From contig QZJD01000012.1 of the NCBI GenBank assembly GCA_003604995.1, positions 1-37,675 of the forward strand: a stretch of 37,675 nt of DNA, read 5' to 3'. This DNA is from Desulfobulbus sp. Lineage in GTDB: Bacteria > Desulfobacterota > Desulfobulbia > Desulfobulbales > Desulfobulbaceae. The notes under the pieces were generated by a model. That model was not told where the DNA came from. It did no database searches and saw only the letters and a program-made list of their open reading frames with translations. Positions 16,751 to 25,262 of this stretch are shown piece by piece. The translations under genes were made by a program, and so were the position numbers. Numbering within the stretch: position 1 is the first letter of the stretch; every line of letters begins with the position of its first letter.

Positions 16751-17470
16751 ATGAAAATCATCATAATGGCGGCGGGCAGAGGCACCAGGATCAGCAGGCA
16801 TATCCATGGCAAGCCGAAATGTTGCGTGGAGTTTGAGGGGGAGCCGCTGATTCACCGGACGATCCGGATTCTCACCGAGATGAAAATTGGTGAAGTCGCC
16901 ATTGTCACCGGCTATCAGTCCGGCGAGGTACTCAAGGCAATGGGGAGCTATCAGGTGGCAAAATTTTACAATCCCTTTTTCGATGTGACCAATTCCATTG
17001 CCTCCTTGTGGTTTGCCCGGGATTTTTTTGCGGTACCGGATGACGTGATCATAATGAACGGCGACCTGTTCATGGAAAAGGAGCTTGTCGCCTCCATCGT
17101 CGATGAGACCCGACTCCCTGTTTTTCTTGCCGACAGTTCCCGGATCAAGGAGGCGGATTACCGCTTTCAGTGGCAGGACAATATCCTGAAAAAATACGGC
17201 AAGGAGTTGCCCAATGAGGAGACCACCGGAGAATATGTGGGAATCGGTAAGATCGACAGGCGATTTATCCTCAAATTCATCGCCAAGATGGACGAAATGA
17301 TCAATTCCCAGCAAAGCGGGAAATGGTGGGAGGACATTCTCTATTCCTTCATCGGCACCGGAACGGATGTGTACGTGAAAGACATCAACGGAATTTTCTG
17401 GGCGGAATTGGACTATATTGAAGATTTTCAAAGGATTGAGAGGTACCTCAACGAAAACAAACCGCAATAG
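16751..17470 (+). CDS. LicC/PntC-like sugar- or choline/phosphonate-type nucleotidyltransferase
   Basis: A 239-residue nucleotidyltransferase with the Rossmann-like NTP-transfer fold. MAAGRGTR (6-13) and KPK (21-23) form the NTP-binding loop, NGD (103-105) gives the first metal-binding Asp105, and WAELDYIEDF gives Asp221, the second one. TNSIASLWFAR (80-90) is typical of LicC-like phosphocholine cytidylyltransferases. It should activate a small phosphate or phosphonate compound as a CMP (or other nucleotide) adduct for transfer to a surface polymer or lipid. A good AAGGAG ribosome site precedes the ATG. It forms a two-gene plus-strand unit with the aminotransferase. The exact substrate cannot be read from sequence. 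Confidence 0.82.
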   Translation: MKIIIMAAGRGTRISRHIHGKPKCCVEFEGEPLIHRTIRILTEMKIGEVAIVTGYQSGEVLKAMGSYQVAKFYNPFFDVTNSIASLWFARDFFAVPDDVIIMNGDLFMEKELVASIVDETRLPVFLADSSRIKEADYRFQWQDNILKKYGKELPNEETTGEYVGIGKIDRRFILKFIAKMDEMINSQQSGKWWEDILYSFIGTGTDVYVKDINGIFWAELDYIEDFQRIERYLNENKPQ

Positions 17471-17560
17471 AAGCGCACCGGAATCGTATGCGCCGCGGTT
17501 GCGGGCGAGAGGCGCGGCCAGGTTCCCGGAAACCGTTCCCGTTCGCGCGTTGAAATGTTC

Positions 17561-18190
17561 CTACTTCCGCCGCTGGAGCTTCATGGCCAGGTCAAGGCGG
17601 CTTTTCGTCCCGGTTTTGCGGAAGATTGAACTCAGATGAGCCTTGACGGTTCGCTCGGAGATGAAAAGCTTCTCGCCTATTTCCTGATTGCTGAGGCCCT
17701 CAACGACCAGTAGGGCGATCTCCTTTTCCCGTCCGGACAACTCGTCAAGGATCCCCCCCCCGATACCCCCTTTCTCCACCGGGTTTGCGCCTCGCTTGAT
17801 CTGCCGGATGAATTGCCGAATGGTCTCCTGTTCGAACCACACCCTTCCGGCAACGACGGTCTTGATCGCTTCCACCAGCCTGCCGCCGGCGATGTAGGTA
17901 TTCGCGTAGCCCGCGGCGCCCATCAGCAGGAAGGTAAGGCCTTCGTCCGAATTCGGCGCGTCGGACAGGAAGAAGATTCTGAGGCTCCCCGGCGTTTTGC
18001 ACAGTGTCCCGATGGTCTGGACATCGGTGAATTGCTGGTGCACCAGCAGCAGATATTGCTCGTTGCGGTGGATGAGTGTTGCGAGGGTCTTTATGGATGA
18101 GGCCTGGTACAGGGAGAGTCGCTGCTCGGAGAGAATGGAGAACCACCTTTCCCTGACAGCCCCGTTGGCGGAGCAGAGTATGATTTTCAT
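17561..18190 (-). CDS. LuxR-type regulator with degenerate receiver domain
   Basis: A 209-residue NarL/FixJ-like protein. The C-terminal helix-turn-helix (residues about 148-209) is complete: LSGREKEIALLVVEGLSNQEIGEKLFIS and RTVKAHLSSIFRKTG. The N-terminal part has the receiver fold, but where the phospho-acceptor Asp should sit the sequence is LLLVHQQF (47-54), the N-terminal acidic pair is CSANG, and the K of the KP-type loop is missing. It is therefore probably not controlled by phosphorylation. It starts one base after the stop of the HlyD-type adaptor gene, so it is the last gene of the exporter operon and may regulate the adhesin or the secretion genes. Convergent with the nucleotidyltransferase gene. 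Confidence 0.85.
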   Translation of the reverse strand: MKIILCSANGAVRERWFSILSEQRLSLYQASSIKTLATLIHRNEQYLLLVHQQFTDVQTIGTLCKTPGSLRIFFLSDAPNSDEGLTFLLMGAAGYANTYIAGGRLVEAIKTVVAGRVWFEQETIRQFIRQIKRGANPVEKGGIGGGILDELSGREKEIALLVVEGLSNQEIGEKLFISERTVKAHLSSIFRKTGTKSRLDLAMKLQRRK

Positions 18191-18191
18191 C

Positions 18192-19544
18192 TTATCTCTC
18201 CCTCAGTGCAAGTTTCTGGGCACGAATCGCCGGCTTGAGCAGATAGCTGAGGATGGTTTTCTTGCCGGTGAGAATATCAACCTCGCTGACCATGCCGGGA
18301 ATGATCGGCATGGGATTTTCTTCAGTGCCCAGATAATTTTTTTTGGTCCGCACCCGGACCAGATAATAACTGTCACCCCGTTCATCGGTGATACTGTCGG
18401 CGCTGATATGTTCGACCAGGCCGGGAAGGCCTCCGTATACGGTGAAGTCGTAGGCGGAAAACTTGACCATGGCCTCCTGGCCCGGCCGGAGAAAGGCGAT
18501 GTCCGAGGGCTTGATTTTGGTTTCCACCAGGAGGGTATCCTCCAGCGGCACGATTTCCATCAGATCCATGCCGGGCTGGATGACGCCGCCGACGGTATTG
18601 ACCAGCAGCTGATTCACGGTTCCGCGAACCGGTGATTTGACGTGGGTCCTCTTCAGCCGGTCCTCCAGGGCAACGGAGGTGACGGAGATGCCCTCCAGTT
18701 CGGCCAGGGTATTATTGAGTTCCTGCTTGGCTTCATTGTGATAGATGAGCTTTTTGTTCTCAATGGACTGTTTTGCCTCCGTCAACCTTGATCGGACGGT
18801 GGGGATCTGCAACCTGGTGGATTCCAGCTGCCCTTGCAGGTTGTTGGCCTCACGGTCCAGGCGCAGCATTTCCACCTCAGACACCGCGCCCTGGCTGACA
18901 AGGGGTTTGGTCATTTCCAGCTCCTTGCTCAACATGGCGTAACTGCGGGTGAGTTGTTTCTGACGCGCTTCCAGTTCAGCCAGTTCCTGCTGGCGCTGTT
19001 GGGCCTGTTCCTCAAGGATGGCAATCCCGGTTTCAAAAGATTTTCTGCGGGTTTCAAAGAGATCCCTTTCCCGTTCGGCGATTTCGGGGTTTTCATCGCC
19101 AACCTCCTTGGGCGGGACAAAATTTGTTCCCTCGGTTTCCGCTTTCAGGCGGGCAACTTTGGCTTTGAGGGCCAGATACCTGTAGCGGCTCTCCTGGTAG
19201 GGGGCGGAAAAACGGGTGTCGTCGATTTTGAGGAGTAGCTGGTCCTTTTCCACAACCTGGCCGACGTTGACCAGGATTTCGGAAAGAATGCCGCCTTCCA
19301 GATTCTGAATCACCTGGATCTGGCGGGAAGGAATCACCTTACCCTGGCCCCGGGTGACCTCTTCAATCTCAGAGATATAGGCCCATATTATCGCAAAGAT
19401 GAAAAGTATAAGAATCAGCCAGAGGATGTAGTGCCCCCCCTTGGGTGCCTGGGCAAGAATAGAGTTGCGAATATCCGTGGCCAGGTCAATTTCCGGCAGG
19501 GGAATCCTGCGGAAAATGCCGGGCGTTTTTTTCTGCTTGGCCAA
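18192..19544 (-). CDS. HlyD/LapC-type membrane fusion protein of a type I secretion system
   Basis: A 450-residue periplasmic adaptor. A short cytoplasmic N-terminus is followed by one membrane helix (about 38-60, ILWLILILFIFAIIWAYI). Then comes a biotinyl-lipoyl-like half (GQGKVIPSRQIQVIQNLEGG), a long coiled coil rich in Glu, Arg and Gln (about 120-290), and the second half with HVKSPVRGTVNQLLVNTVGG (near 305-325) and a beta-barrel end. It links the inner-membrane ABC exporter to the outer-membrane channel. The start appears to be TTG at 19544 behind GAGGGGAAG, 33 bases after the ABC gene stops. In Lap systems this is LapC. Confidence 0.92.
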   Translation of the reverse strand: MAKQKKTPGIFRRIPLPEIDLATDIRNSILAQAPKGGHYILWLILILFIFAIIWAYISEIEEVTRGQGKVIPSRQIQVIQNLEGGILSEILVNVGQVVEKDQLLLKIDDTRFSAPYQESRYRYLALKAKVARLKAETEGTNFVPPKEVGDENPEIAERERDLFETRRKSFETGIAILEEQAQQRQQELAELEARQKQLTRSYAMLSKELEMTKPLVSQGAVSEVEMLRLDREANNLQGQLESTRLQIPTVRSRLTEAKQSIENKKLIYHNEAKQELNNTLAELEGISVTSVALEDRLKRTHVKSPVRGTVNQLLVNTVGGVIQPGMDLMEIVPLEDTLLVETKIKPSDIAFLRPGQEAMVKFSAYDFTVYGGLPGLVEHISADSITDERGDSYYLVRVRTKKNYLGTEENPMPIIPGMVSEVDILTGKKTILSYLLKPAIRAQKLALRER

Positions 19545-19577
19545 GGTGGCTTCCCCTCGAAATTCGATTTGCTTCTA

Positions 19578-21761
19578 TTATAAACTTAACTGCCCGCTTT
19601 TCAGGTCATCCTTTACCCTTTCGGTCGGGCCGTCGGCAACCACGGTCCCGGAATCGACGACGACGATTCGATCGACCAGATCAAGGAGCGATGCCCGATG
19701 GGTGACCAAGATGAAGGTTTTGCCTTCGACGATTTTTTTCAGTTTTTTCTTGAGGCTGGACTCTGTCTTGTTATCCATGGAACTGGTCGGTTCGTCAAAC
19801 AGCAGCACCGGGGGATCAAGGAGCAGGGCGCGGGCGATGGCCACGCTTTGCCGCTGGCCGCCGGAAAGGCCTTTGCCCTGTTCGCCCACCTGCATGTCAA
19901 AACCCAGGGGGTTCTTTTTGACGAATCTGGTGACCCCGGCGAGCTCGGCTGCGCGAAAAATGTCGGTGTCGTCGATGCCGTAGGTGCCGAGGATGATATT
20001 GTCCCTGATCGTCCCGCTGAACAGGGTCACATCCTGGGGGACGCAGCCGATCAAATGGCGCAGTTCGGAAGGGTCGATCTGCCTGATATCCGTTCCGTCC
20101 ACAGCCACCATGCCGCTGGTCGGTTCGTAGAGGCCCAGGAGCAACCGGCCGATGGTGGTCTTGCCCGAGCCGATGGGGCCGATGATGGCGACCCGTTCTC
20201 CGGCACTGATCTTGAGGTTGAGGTTTTTCAGCACTTCGGTGGTTGAGCCGGGATAGGCAAAGCTCACATTGGTCAGTTCTATATCGCCCTTGAAATGGGC
20301 GCGGTGGAGAAACGTCTTGCCCGGCGGTCGTTCCACGGGCTTGGCCATGATGTTGTTCAAGGCGGCCAGCGCTTCTTTGGCATGGTGATATCTGCTGGCC
20401 AGATTCACCACCTGGTTCATGGGCGCGGTAACCCGGCGGGTCAGGATGACGCAGGCGATCAGCCCGCCCCTGGTCAGGTCTCCCGCGTAGATTTGGTATA
20501 CGCCGACAATCACCGAGCCCACCAGCGTCGTCTGGCCGATGAAGTGCGAGAAATGGTTCACCGAATTCGACAGAAAGCGCGCCTTGGCCCCCCATTTGGA
20601 GATAAAACTGACCGATTCCTCCCAGCCTCGTTGCAACTGGCTCTCCGCTCCCAGCATTTTGATCGTCTCTATCCCGGTCAGGCCTTCGACCAGGATGGCG
20701 TTTTTTTGCGCCGACGCCTTGAAGGTTCGCTGCACGGCCCGGCGCAGCGGTACCTGGATGTACATGGCAAAGGCGATAAGGAGGGCGATGGCGCAGATAT
20801 GGACCACGACCATGGGCCCGGCCAGGTACCAGATGGCAAGGAGGCCCAGCAGGACAAAGGGGAGATCGACCACGGTGGTGATGGAAAAGGAGGTGATAAA
20901 ATCCCTGATGCTGTCGAACTGCTGGAGGTTTTTGGAAAAGGCGCCCACGGATTTGGGGCGCGCTTCCATCTTCATGCCCAGCACTTTTTCAAAGATGGTT
21001 GCCGAGACCAGCAGGTTGACCTTCTGGCCCGCCTCATCAATGAAATAACCGCGCAGGCCGCGCATCAGCAGTTCAAACAGATAGATGATCAGGATGCCGG
21101 AGGAAAGAACCCACAGGGTCTCAAATGCGGCATTGGCGATGACCTTGTCATAGACATTCAGAATATAAAACGGGGTGGCCAGTCCGAAGATGTTGATGAG
21201 CAGCGAGGCGATCAGGACGTCCCGGTAGATGCGCCAGCAGGAGAGCATGGTTCCCCAGAACCAGCTTTGCGGCCGCTCGACCTGATCTTCAACATTCTGG
21301 TTGTTGATTCGAAATTCCGGTCGGACAAAGATGGCGAAACCGCTGTAGATTTTCTCCATCTCTTCGATGGGTACTTTCTCCTCGCCCATGCCGGTTTCGG
21401 GAAAAATAACGGAGAGTGTTCCGCCATCCTGGTCGATGGCGGTCAGCACGCAGGCCCGGTGCCCTTCCAGGAGAAGGATGGCGGGCAGGGTGAGGGCATT
21501 GAGGGTAGTCAGTTGCTGGCGCAGAACCCGGGAGGAAAGGCCGGTCCGTTTCGCGGCCCTGGTGAAAAGCTGGACGGTCAGGGCGTTGTTGACCAGCGGC
21601 AGGCCGGCCCTGACCACGTTGCGTGACACCGGCCGACCATGGACCCTGGCGAGCAGAACAAGACAGTCCAGCAACGGGTCGTTATGCACCTCGGTGTCGC
21701 CGCCCAGCTTCCACTCGTCCTGGTTTTTTTTACTCTCTTCGCTGCTGGTAGTACTATTCAT
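19578..21761 (-). CDS. Type I secretion ABC permease/ATPase, LapB-like
   Basis: A 727-residue fused exporter. The N-terminal ~140 residues are a C39-like domain. Around DPLLDCLVLLARVHG (28-42) the position of the catalytic cysteine aligns with Pro29, so it is the inactive (CLD) type used for unprocessed RTX-like substrates. Six membrane helices span about 170-440. The ATPase has Walker A GPIGSGKT (528-535), signature LSGGQ (632-636), Walker B VLLFDE (652-657) and the H-loop His688. With the HlyD and TolC-like proteins it should export a large C-terminal-signal protein such as a LapA-type adhesin. First gene of the operon; the 21762-21928 gap to the divergent small gene is AT-rich and should hold the promoters. 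Confidence 0.93.
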   Translation of the reverse strand: MNSTTSSEESKKNQDEWKLGGDTEVHNDPLLDCLVLLARVHGRPVSRNVVRAGLPLVNNALTVQLFTRAAKRTGLSSRVLRQQLTTLNALTLPAILLLEGHRACVLTAIDQDGGTLSVIFPETGMGEEKVPIEEMEKIYSGFAIFVRPEFRINNQNVEDQVERPQSWFWGTMLSCWRIYRDVLIASLLINIFGLATPFYILNVYDKVIANAAFETLWVLSSGILIIYLFELLMRGLRGYFIDEAGQKVNLLVSATIFEKVLGMKMEARPKSVGAFSKNLQQFDSIRDFITSFSITTVVDLPFVLLGLLAIWYLAGPMVVVHICAIALLIAFAMYIQVPLRRAVQRTFKASAQKNAILVEGLTGIETIKMLGAESQLQRGWEESVSFISKWGAKARFLSNSVNHFSHFIGQTTLVGSVIVGVYQIYAGDLTRGGLIACVILTRRVTAPMNQVVNLASRYHHAKEALAALNNIMAKPVERPPGKTFLHRAHFKGDIELTNVSFAYPGSTTEVLKNLNLKISAGERVAIIGPIGSGKTTIGRLLLGLYEPTSGMVAVDGTDIRQIDPSELRHLIGCVPQDVTLFSGTIRDNIILGTYGIDDTDIFRAAELAGVTRFVKKNPLGFDMQVGEQGKGLSGGQRQSVAIARALLLDPPVLLFDEPTSSMDNKTESSLKKKLKKIVEGKTFILVTHRASLLDLVDRIVVVDSGTVVADGPTERVKDDLKSGQLSL

Positions 21762-21928
21762 AAAAACAACGACACCTTCTTGGCTTCATCATGAGGACAT
21801 GATAGAATAAATAAAAGCTATTGATTTTTTAATATATTATACCAGTTATTCGATAATTTCGCCAAAGGATGTCGCAGGGCAATTCGCTTTTTCAGGGTGC
21901 CTGTTTAGTTCTCATGCGGAGGAAGAAT

Positions 21929-22258
21929 ATGTTGTACATCGAACGGAATGCGGACGGGGCCATCGCGGCGATACATCAGGCCCCGTCGGAAAAGGCCACC
22001 GAGCAGAAAACACTGTTGGACGAGGAAGTCATTGCGTTTCTCGGCAAAGACGGAGGACTGGACTCCTGGATAAAGCTGCTCTCCTATTCCGATGTCAGTA
22101 TCATCCGCGTCCTTGAGGATCTCATCGATCTGCTGGTCAAAAAAAACGTGATCATGCTGACCGAGCTCCCGGAGGAGGCCAGGACCAAGTTGCGGGAACG
22201 CAAACGGGTCCGCGAGCGGATGGAGCATGACCATCTGATGGTTGACGATATCCTCTGA
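21929..22258 (+). CDS. Small conserved protein of unknown function in the Lap locus
   Basis: A 109-residue soluble protein starting MLYIERNADGAIAAI, with a good GGAGGAAG ribosome site 4 bases before the ATG at 21929. The middle (EVIAFLGKDGGLDSW, then SDVSIIRVLEDLIDLLVKKNVIMLTELPEEARTKL) is nearly all helical. Small proteins with the same pattern in Pseudomonas and relatives are, from memory, often mislabelled tryptophan synthase beta-like. There is no PLP motif here and no enzyme role is supported. It is the only plus-strand gene in the Lap block, placed between the ABC exporter (divergent) and lapD (convergent, 36 bases away). Confidence 0.8.
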   Translation: MLYIERNADGAIAAIHQAPSEKATEQKTLLDEEVIAFLGKDGGLDSWIKLLSYSDVSIIRVLEDLIDLLVKKNVIMLTELPEEARTKLRERKRVRERMEHDHLMVDDIL

Positions 22259-22294
22259 CCTTTTTTCTCCGCACCTGTCCATGGATTGAACCGG

Positions 22295-24256
22295 TCACGG
22301 CGCGACCGGTTCCGGCCGGCCGAAATGGTACCCCTGAATGGCGTCCAGGTTCAGTTCCTTGAGCAGGGCAAACTGCTCCTCGTTTTCTACCCCCTCGGCG
22401 ATCACCATGATATCCAGGCTGTGCGCGACGCTGGTCAGCGAGCCGATGAAGAAATAGCTGTCGCTTTCCCGGCTTTTCAGCTCATCGGTGTAGGCGCGGT
22501 CGATCTTGACGTAGTCGGGCCGCAGGGATTTCAGATAGCCGAAATTTGCAAAACTGTGGCCGAAATGATCTATGCCGTAGCCATGGCCCAGTTCCTGCGC
22601 CTGAGCGCCGAAACCGCGAATCAGGTCAAGGTGCTGTACCGCGCTGAATTCGACGAACTCGAAGCGTAGGCGCGGCGCGGTGTCGGGCAGGACGGCAAGT
22701 GAGTTCAGGAGCCATTGCCGGAATTTTTCATCCTTGAGGGAGGTCGGCGAAACGTTGATAGCCAGCTGGCCGATGCCCAGGGCCGAGACCTTCGTCTGCA
22801 TCGCCTTTTCCAGAACGATCCGGTCAAGATCCGAAACCAGGCCGAGCCGCTCGGCCAGAGGCAGGAACATTCCGGCGCTGAGCAGGTTTCCTGATTCCTC
22901 CCTGATCCGGGAGAACACTTCCAGATGCAACACGCCAGCCAGGTCGTTGCAGAGGACCGTTTTCTGGACGTAGAGCTGGATGTTCCTGTCCCGCAGGGTT
23001 TGGGTAAGGATATCCCGCCAGCGTTCCCGGCCCTGGGCCGCGGCATCCGGGCGATCGGCCAGGGTGTCGATGTGCCAGCTGTTGCCGCCCTTCTGCTGGG
23101 CGGCTCGCAGCGCGGTATCCGCCCCTGAGAGCAGTTGGCCCAGATTCGTGGGCCTGCTGTAACAGACGCCGCCGACCTGCCCGACATTGCCGGACAAGGT
23201 CAGGCCCTCCACCGCCAGTTGCGCCAGGCCGGTCGTGATTTCGCGGGCGATCTGTTCCGCGTCACCCGGTGAGGCGTCCGGCAGGAACAGGCCGAAATCG
23301 CCGCCGGTCAGACGGGCCAGGGCGCCGTGCGCCACATGGACCGTCGCCTTCCGCAGATGTTCGCCGACCTTTTTCAGCAGCTCATCACCGGCCTGGAATC
23401 CTTTTTCCTGGTTTATTTCCTGGAGGTCATTGATCTGCACCAGGAGAAAGGAGCCCTTGGCCGTACTTTCCTCATGCTCCACAATGGCGTTGACCTGTCC
23501 TTCAAGATAGCGCCGGTTACCCAAGTCGGTCAGGGAATCATGATAGGCGTTTTTGCGGAGTCGCTCCGCGATCCGGGCCTGCTCTTCAAACATATCCTTG
23601 ACCTTGAAGGTCATCCGGTTCATGGCCTCGACGACCCTGCGCAGTTCACGGGTCCGCGGCAGCTTCTCCTGGATTTCGTACTGGCGCTTGCACAGGGTTT
23701 CCGCCTGATGTTCGACCCGTTTCAACGGCTTGAGGAGAAGGCGCAGGCCAAAGCCGCCGACGATCAGGACCCCGATCCCCATGGCGACGAACCAGAAGGT
23801 GGTTCTGACCGCCGTTTCCCACAGTGTTTTATAGGCATAGCCGGGATGGCTTTCCACCATGACCTCGCCGGCCTGCCGCCATCCGGAAAGGACAAGGGCC
23901 GTCGCGCTCGGGGTCGTCAGCGGCACCAGATCGATGAACCAGTCCGGGACGCCTTCGATGGCAACCTCCAGGTTGCGGTCGATGACCGCCTTGCCTTCGA
24001 TGTCGCTAAGCCGGATCGCCCGGTAGTATCCGCGGTCGAATACGGCATTGATCATAGTTTCCGCGGCGGGAAGATCATTTTGTTCGATATGCGGCGATAT
24101 GGAGAGACCCAGCGAGGTCGCCGTATCCTGAGCATGGGACTCCAGCTGATCAAGGAGAAAGGTGCGGGTGGAGTTGAGCTTGGCGACCCAGGTTCCGGCA
24201 AAGAGCAGGAAGAACAGGATGAGGGTGAAGATCAGCAGTTGACGATAGAGTGTCAT
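22295..24256 (-). CDS. lapD: LapD-like c-di-GMP receptor with degenerate GGDEF and EAL domains
   Basis: A 653-residue inner-membrane protein. An N-terminal helix (MTLYRQLLIFTLILFFLLFAG), a periplasmic domain (about 25-150) of the LapD/MoxY type, a second helix (about 153-173) and a HAMP-like linker lead to a GGDEF and then an EAL domain. The GGDEF site reads TGGDF (317-321) and the EAL site reads LEVF instead of EAL, so both catalytic sites are degenerate, as in LapD. In the Lap system c-di-GMP binding to the EAL domain makes the periplasmic domain trap LapG. I choose the ATG at 24256 with GAGGAAG upstream. It lies 14 bases after lapG in the same operon. Confidence 0.9.
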   Translation of the reverse strand: MTLYRQLLIFTLILFFLLFAGTWVAKLNSTRTFLLDQLESHAQDTATSLGLSISPHIEQNDLPAAETMINAVFDRGYYRAIRLSDIEGKAVIDRNLEVAIEGVPDWFIDLVPLTTPSATALVLSGWRQAGEVMVESHPGYAYKTLWETAVRTTFWFVAMGIGVLIVGGFGLRLLLKPLKRVEHQAETLCKRQYEIQEKLPRTRELRRVVEAMNRMTFKVKDMFEEQARIAERLRKNAYHDSLTDLGNRRYLEGQVNAIVEHEESTAKGSFLLVQINDLQEINQEKGFQAGDELLKKVGEHLRKATVHVAHGALARLTGGDFGLFLPDASPGDAEQIAREITTGLAQLAVEGLTLSGNVGQVGGVCYSRPTNLGQLLSGADTALRAAQQKGGNSWHIDTLADRPDAAAQGRERWRDILTQTLRDRNIQLYVQKTVLCNDLAGVLHLEVFSRIREESGNLLSAGMFLPLAERLGLVSDLDRIVLEKAMQTKVSALGIGQLAINVSPTSLKDEKFRQWLLNSLAVLPDTAPRLRFEFVEFSAVQHLDLIRGFGAQAQELGHGYGIDHFGHSFANFGYLKSLRPDYVKIDRAYTDELKSRESDSYFFIGSLTSVAHSLDIMVIAEGVENEEQFALLKELNLDAIQGYHFGRPEPVAP

Positions 24257-24270
24257 GGGTCTTCCTCGTA

Positions 24271-24948
24271 TCAGTTGAGTCCTTGCGGCATTCTCCCTAA
24301 GAGATCCTGCCAGCGGCTGAGGCGGTCGCTCTTGCCGACGAGCTGGCCTCTGCCTCGTTGTTTGGCGATCCACAGGCCGGAGCCGTTGAAGCTGTAGACC
24401 GGCAGAAGATCCGTGCGTTTGCCGGCCGGCTTGATGTCGCCCACCAGGTTGTCAAGAACGAGCGGTTCCGCGCCGGGTTTTTCAAAATAGGTCAGAACCA
24501 TGTGCGCCTGGTTCAGGCTGAGCGCCTTGACGTAGGTCAGGTTCAGTTTGTTCTCCTGGACCCCCAGGGCCTTGAGGGTAAAGTATTTGGCCAGGGAAAA
24601 GTCTTCGCAGTCACCGCCGTCACTGGCAAGGAACTCTACCGGCGTTGCCCAGTAATCCTCCATGTTCCAATGGACGGCATCGCTGACGAAATCATACCTG
24701 TTGAAAAAACGGTTGACGACGGTCAGCTTGTCCATGTCCGAAAGCGCGGAATTTTCACGGATCAACGTTTGCCACTCGAGAAGGCGGGCGCGTGCCTTGG
24801 GACCGTATTGCTGTTCAGCCTTCCGCAGCACTGCTTCGTCCAGGGTGAACTTTTCGCCGGTGACGGCGGTAAGCGAAAAGATCAGAAGGCACAAAGCTCC
24901 CACCAGCCCGGGGCCGAGAAATTTCCAGGTGAAAAAAAGGCGTTTCAT
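24271..24948 (-). CDS. lapG: LapG-like periplasmic cysteine protease
   Basis: A 225-residue transglutaminase-like cysteine protease (BTLCP family). A signal or anchor helix spans about 8-31. The catalytic triad is visible: Cys114 in DGGDCEDFSLAKY, His149 in NQAHMVL and Asp166 in LVLDNLVGDI. LapG cuts the N-terminal region of LapA-type adhesins and frees them from the cell surface unless LapD holds it. The ATG at 24948 fits the family start, although no clear ribosome site precedes it. A GTG at 25008 would add 20 residues. The 314-base gap before it (24949-25262) holds the terminator of the preceding gene and presumably the lapGD promoter. Confidence 0.92.
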   Translation of the reverse strand: MKRLFFTWKFLGPGLVGALCLLIFSLTAVTGEKFTLDEAVLRKAEQQYGPKARARLLEWQTLIRENSALSDMDKLTVVNRFFNRYDFVSDAVHWNMEDYWATPVEFLASDGGDCEDFSLAKYFTLKALGVQENKLNLTYVKALSLNQAHMVLTYFEKPGAEPLVLDNLVGDIKPAGKRTDLLPVYSFNGSGLWIAKQRGRGQLVGKSDRLSRWQDLLGRMPQGLN

Positions 24949-25152
24949 GGAAGGGGCATGCGTCGACGTTTCCCCCCTGCGCCTGATATCCGGCCGGCCC
25001 GCAACCACAGGAAGCGCAGAGTGTTCACCGTGGAAATTTCAACAGGCCGCATGTCCTGAACCGCCTGCCGAATGACCGCAACCCGGGACCGCAATGCATC
25101 TGGAATTAGGGATTTCCGGGGACGGGACGGGTATTCGCTGGTGGATGGAAAT

Positions 25153-25209
25153 AAAAAAGCAGGCGAAAGCCGGGGAGAGGCTTCGGCTCGTCCCCAGGTC
25201 TTCGCCTGC
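25153..25209 (-). terminator. Intrinsic terminator after the TolC-like gene
   Basis: Read on the minus strand, a stem GCAGGCGAA/TTCGCCTGC (arms 25201-25209 and 25159-25167) encloses a second GGGGA/TCCCC-type stem with a GGCTTCGGCT tip, and is followed by TTTTTT (25158-25153). This is a textbook Rho-independent terminator 53 bases after the TolC-like stop codon. It separates that gene from lapGD. Confidence 0.85.
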
Positions 25210-25262
25210 GTAATAACGGAAAATCCGGTCGCGATGCCGGTCGTTCCGGGCATGCCTGCTGA

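Noticed and set aside
22288-22312. Terminator at the end of lapD
   Set aside because: GAACCGGTC/GACCGGTTC forms a 9-base-pair stem but neither strand has a T-run after it, and it overlaps the lapD stop codon.
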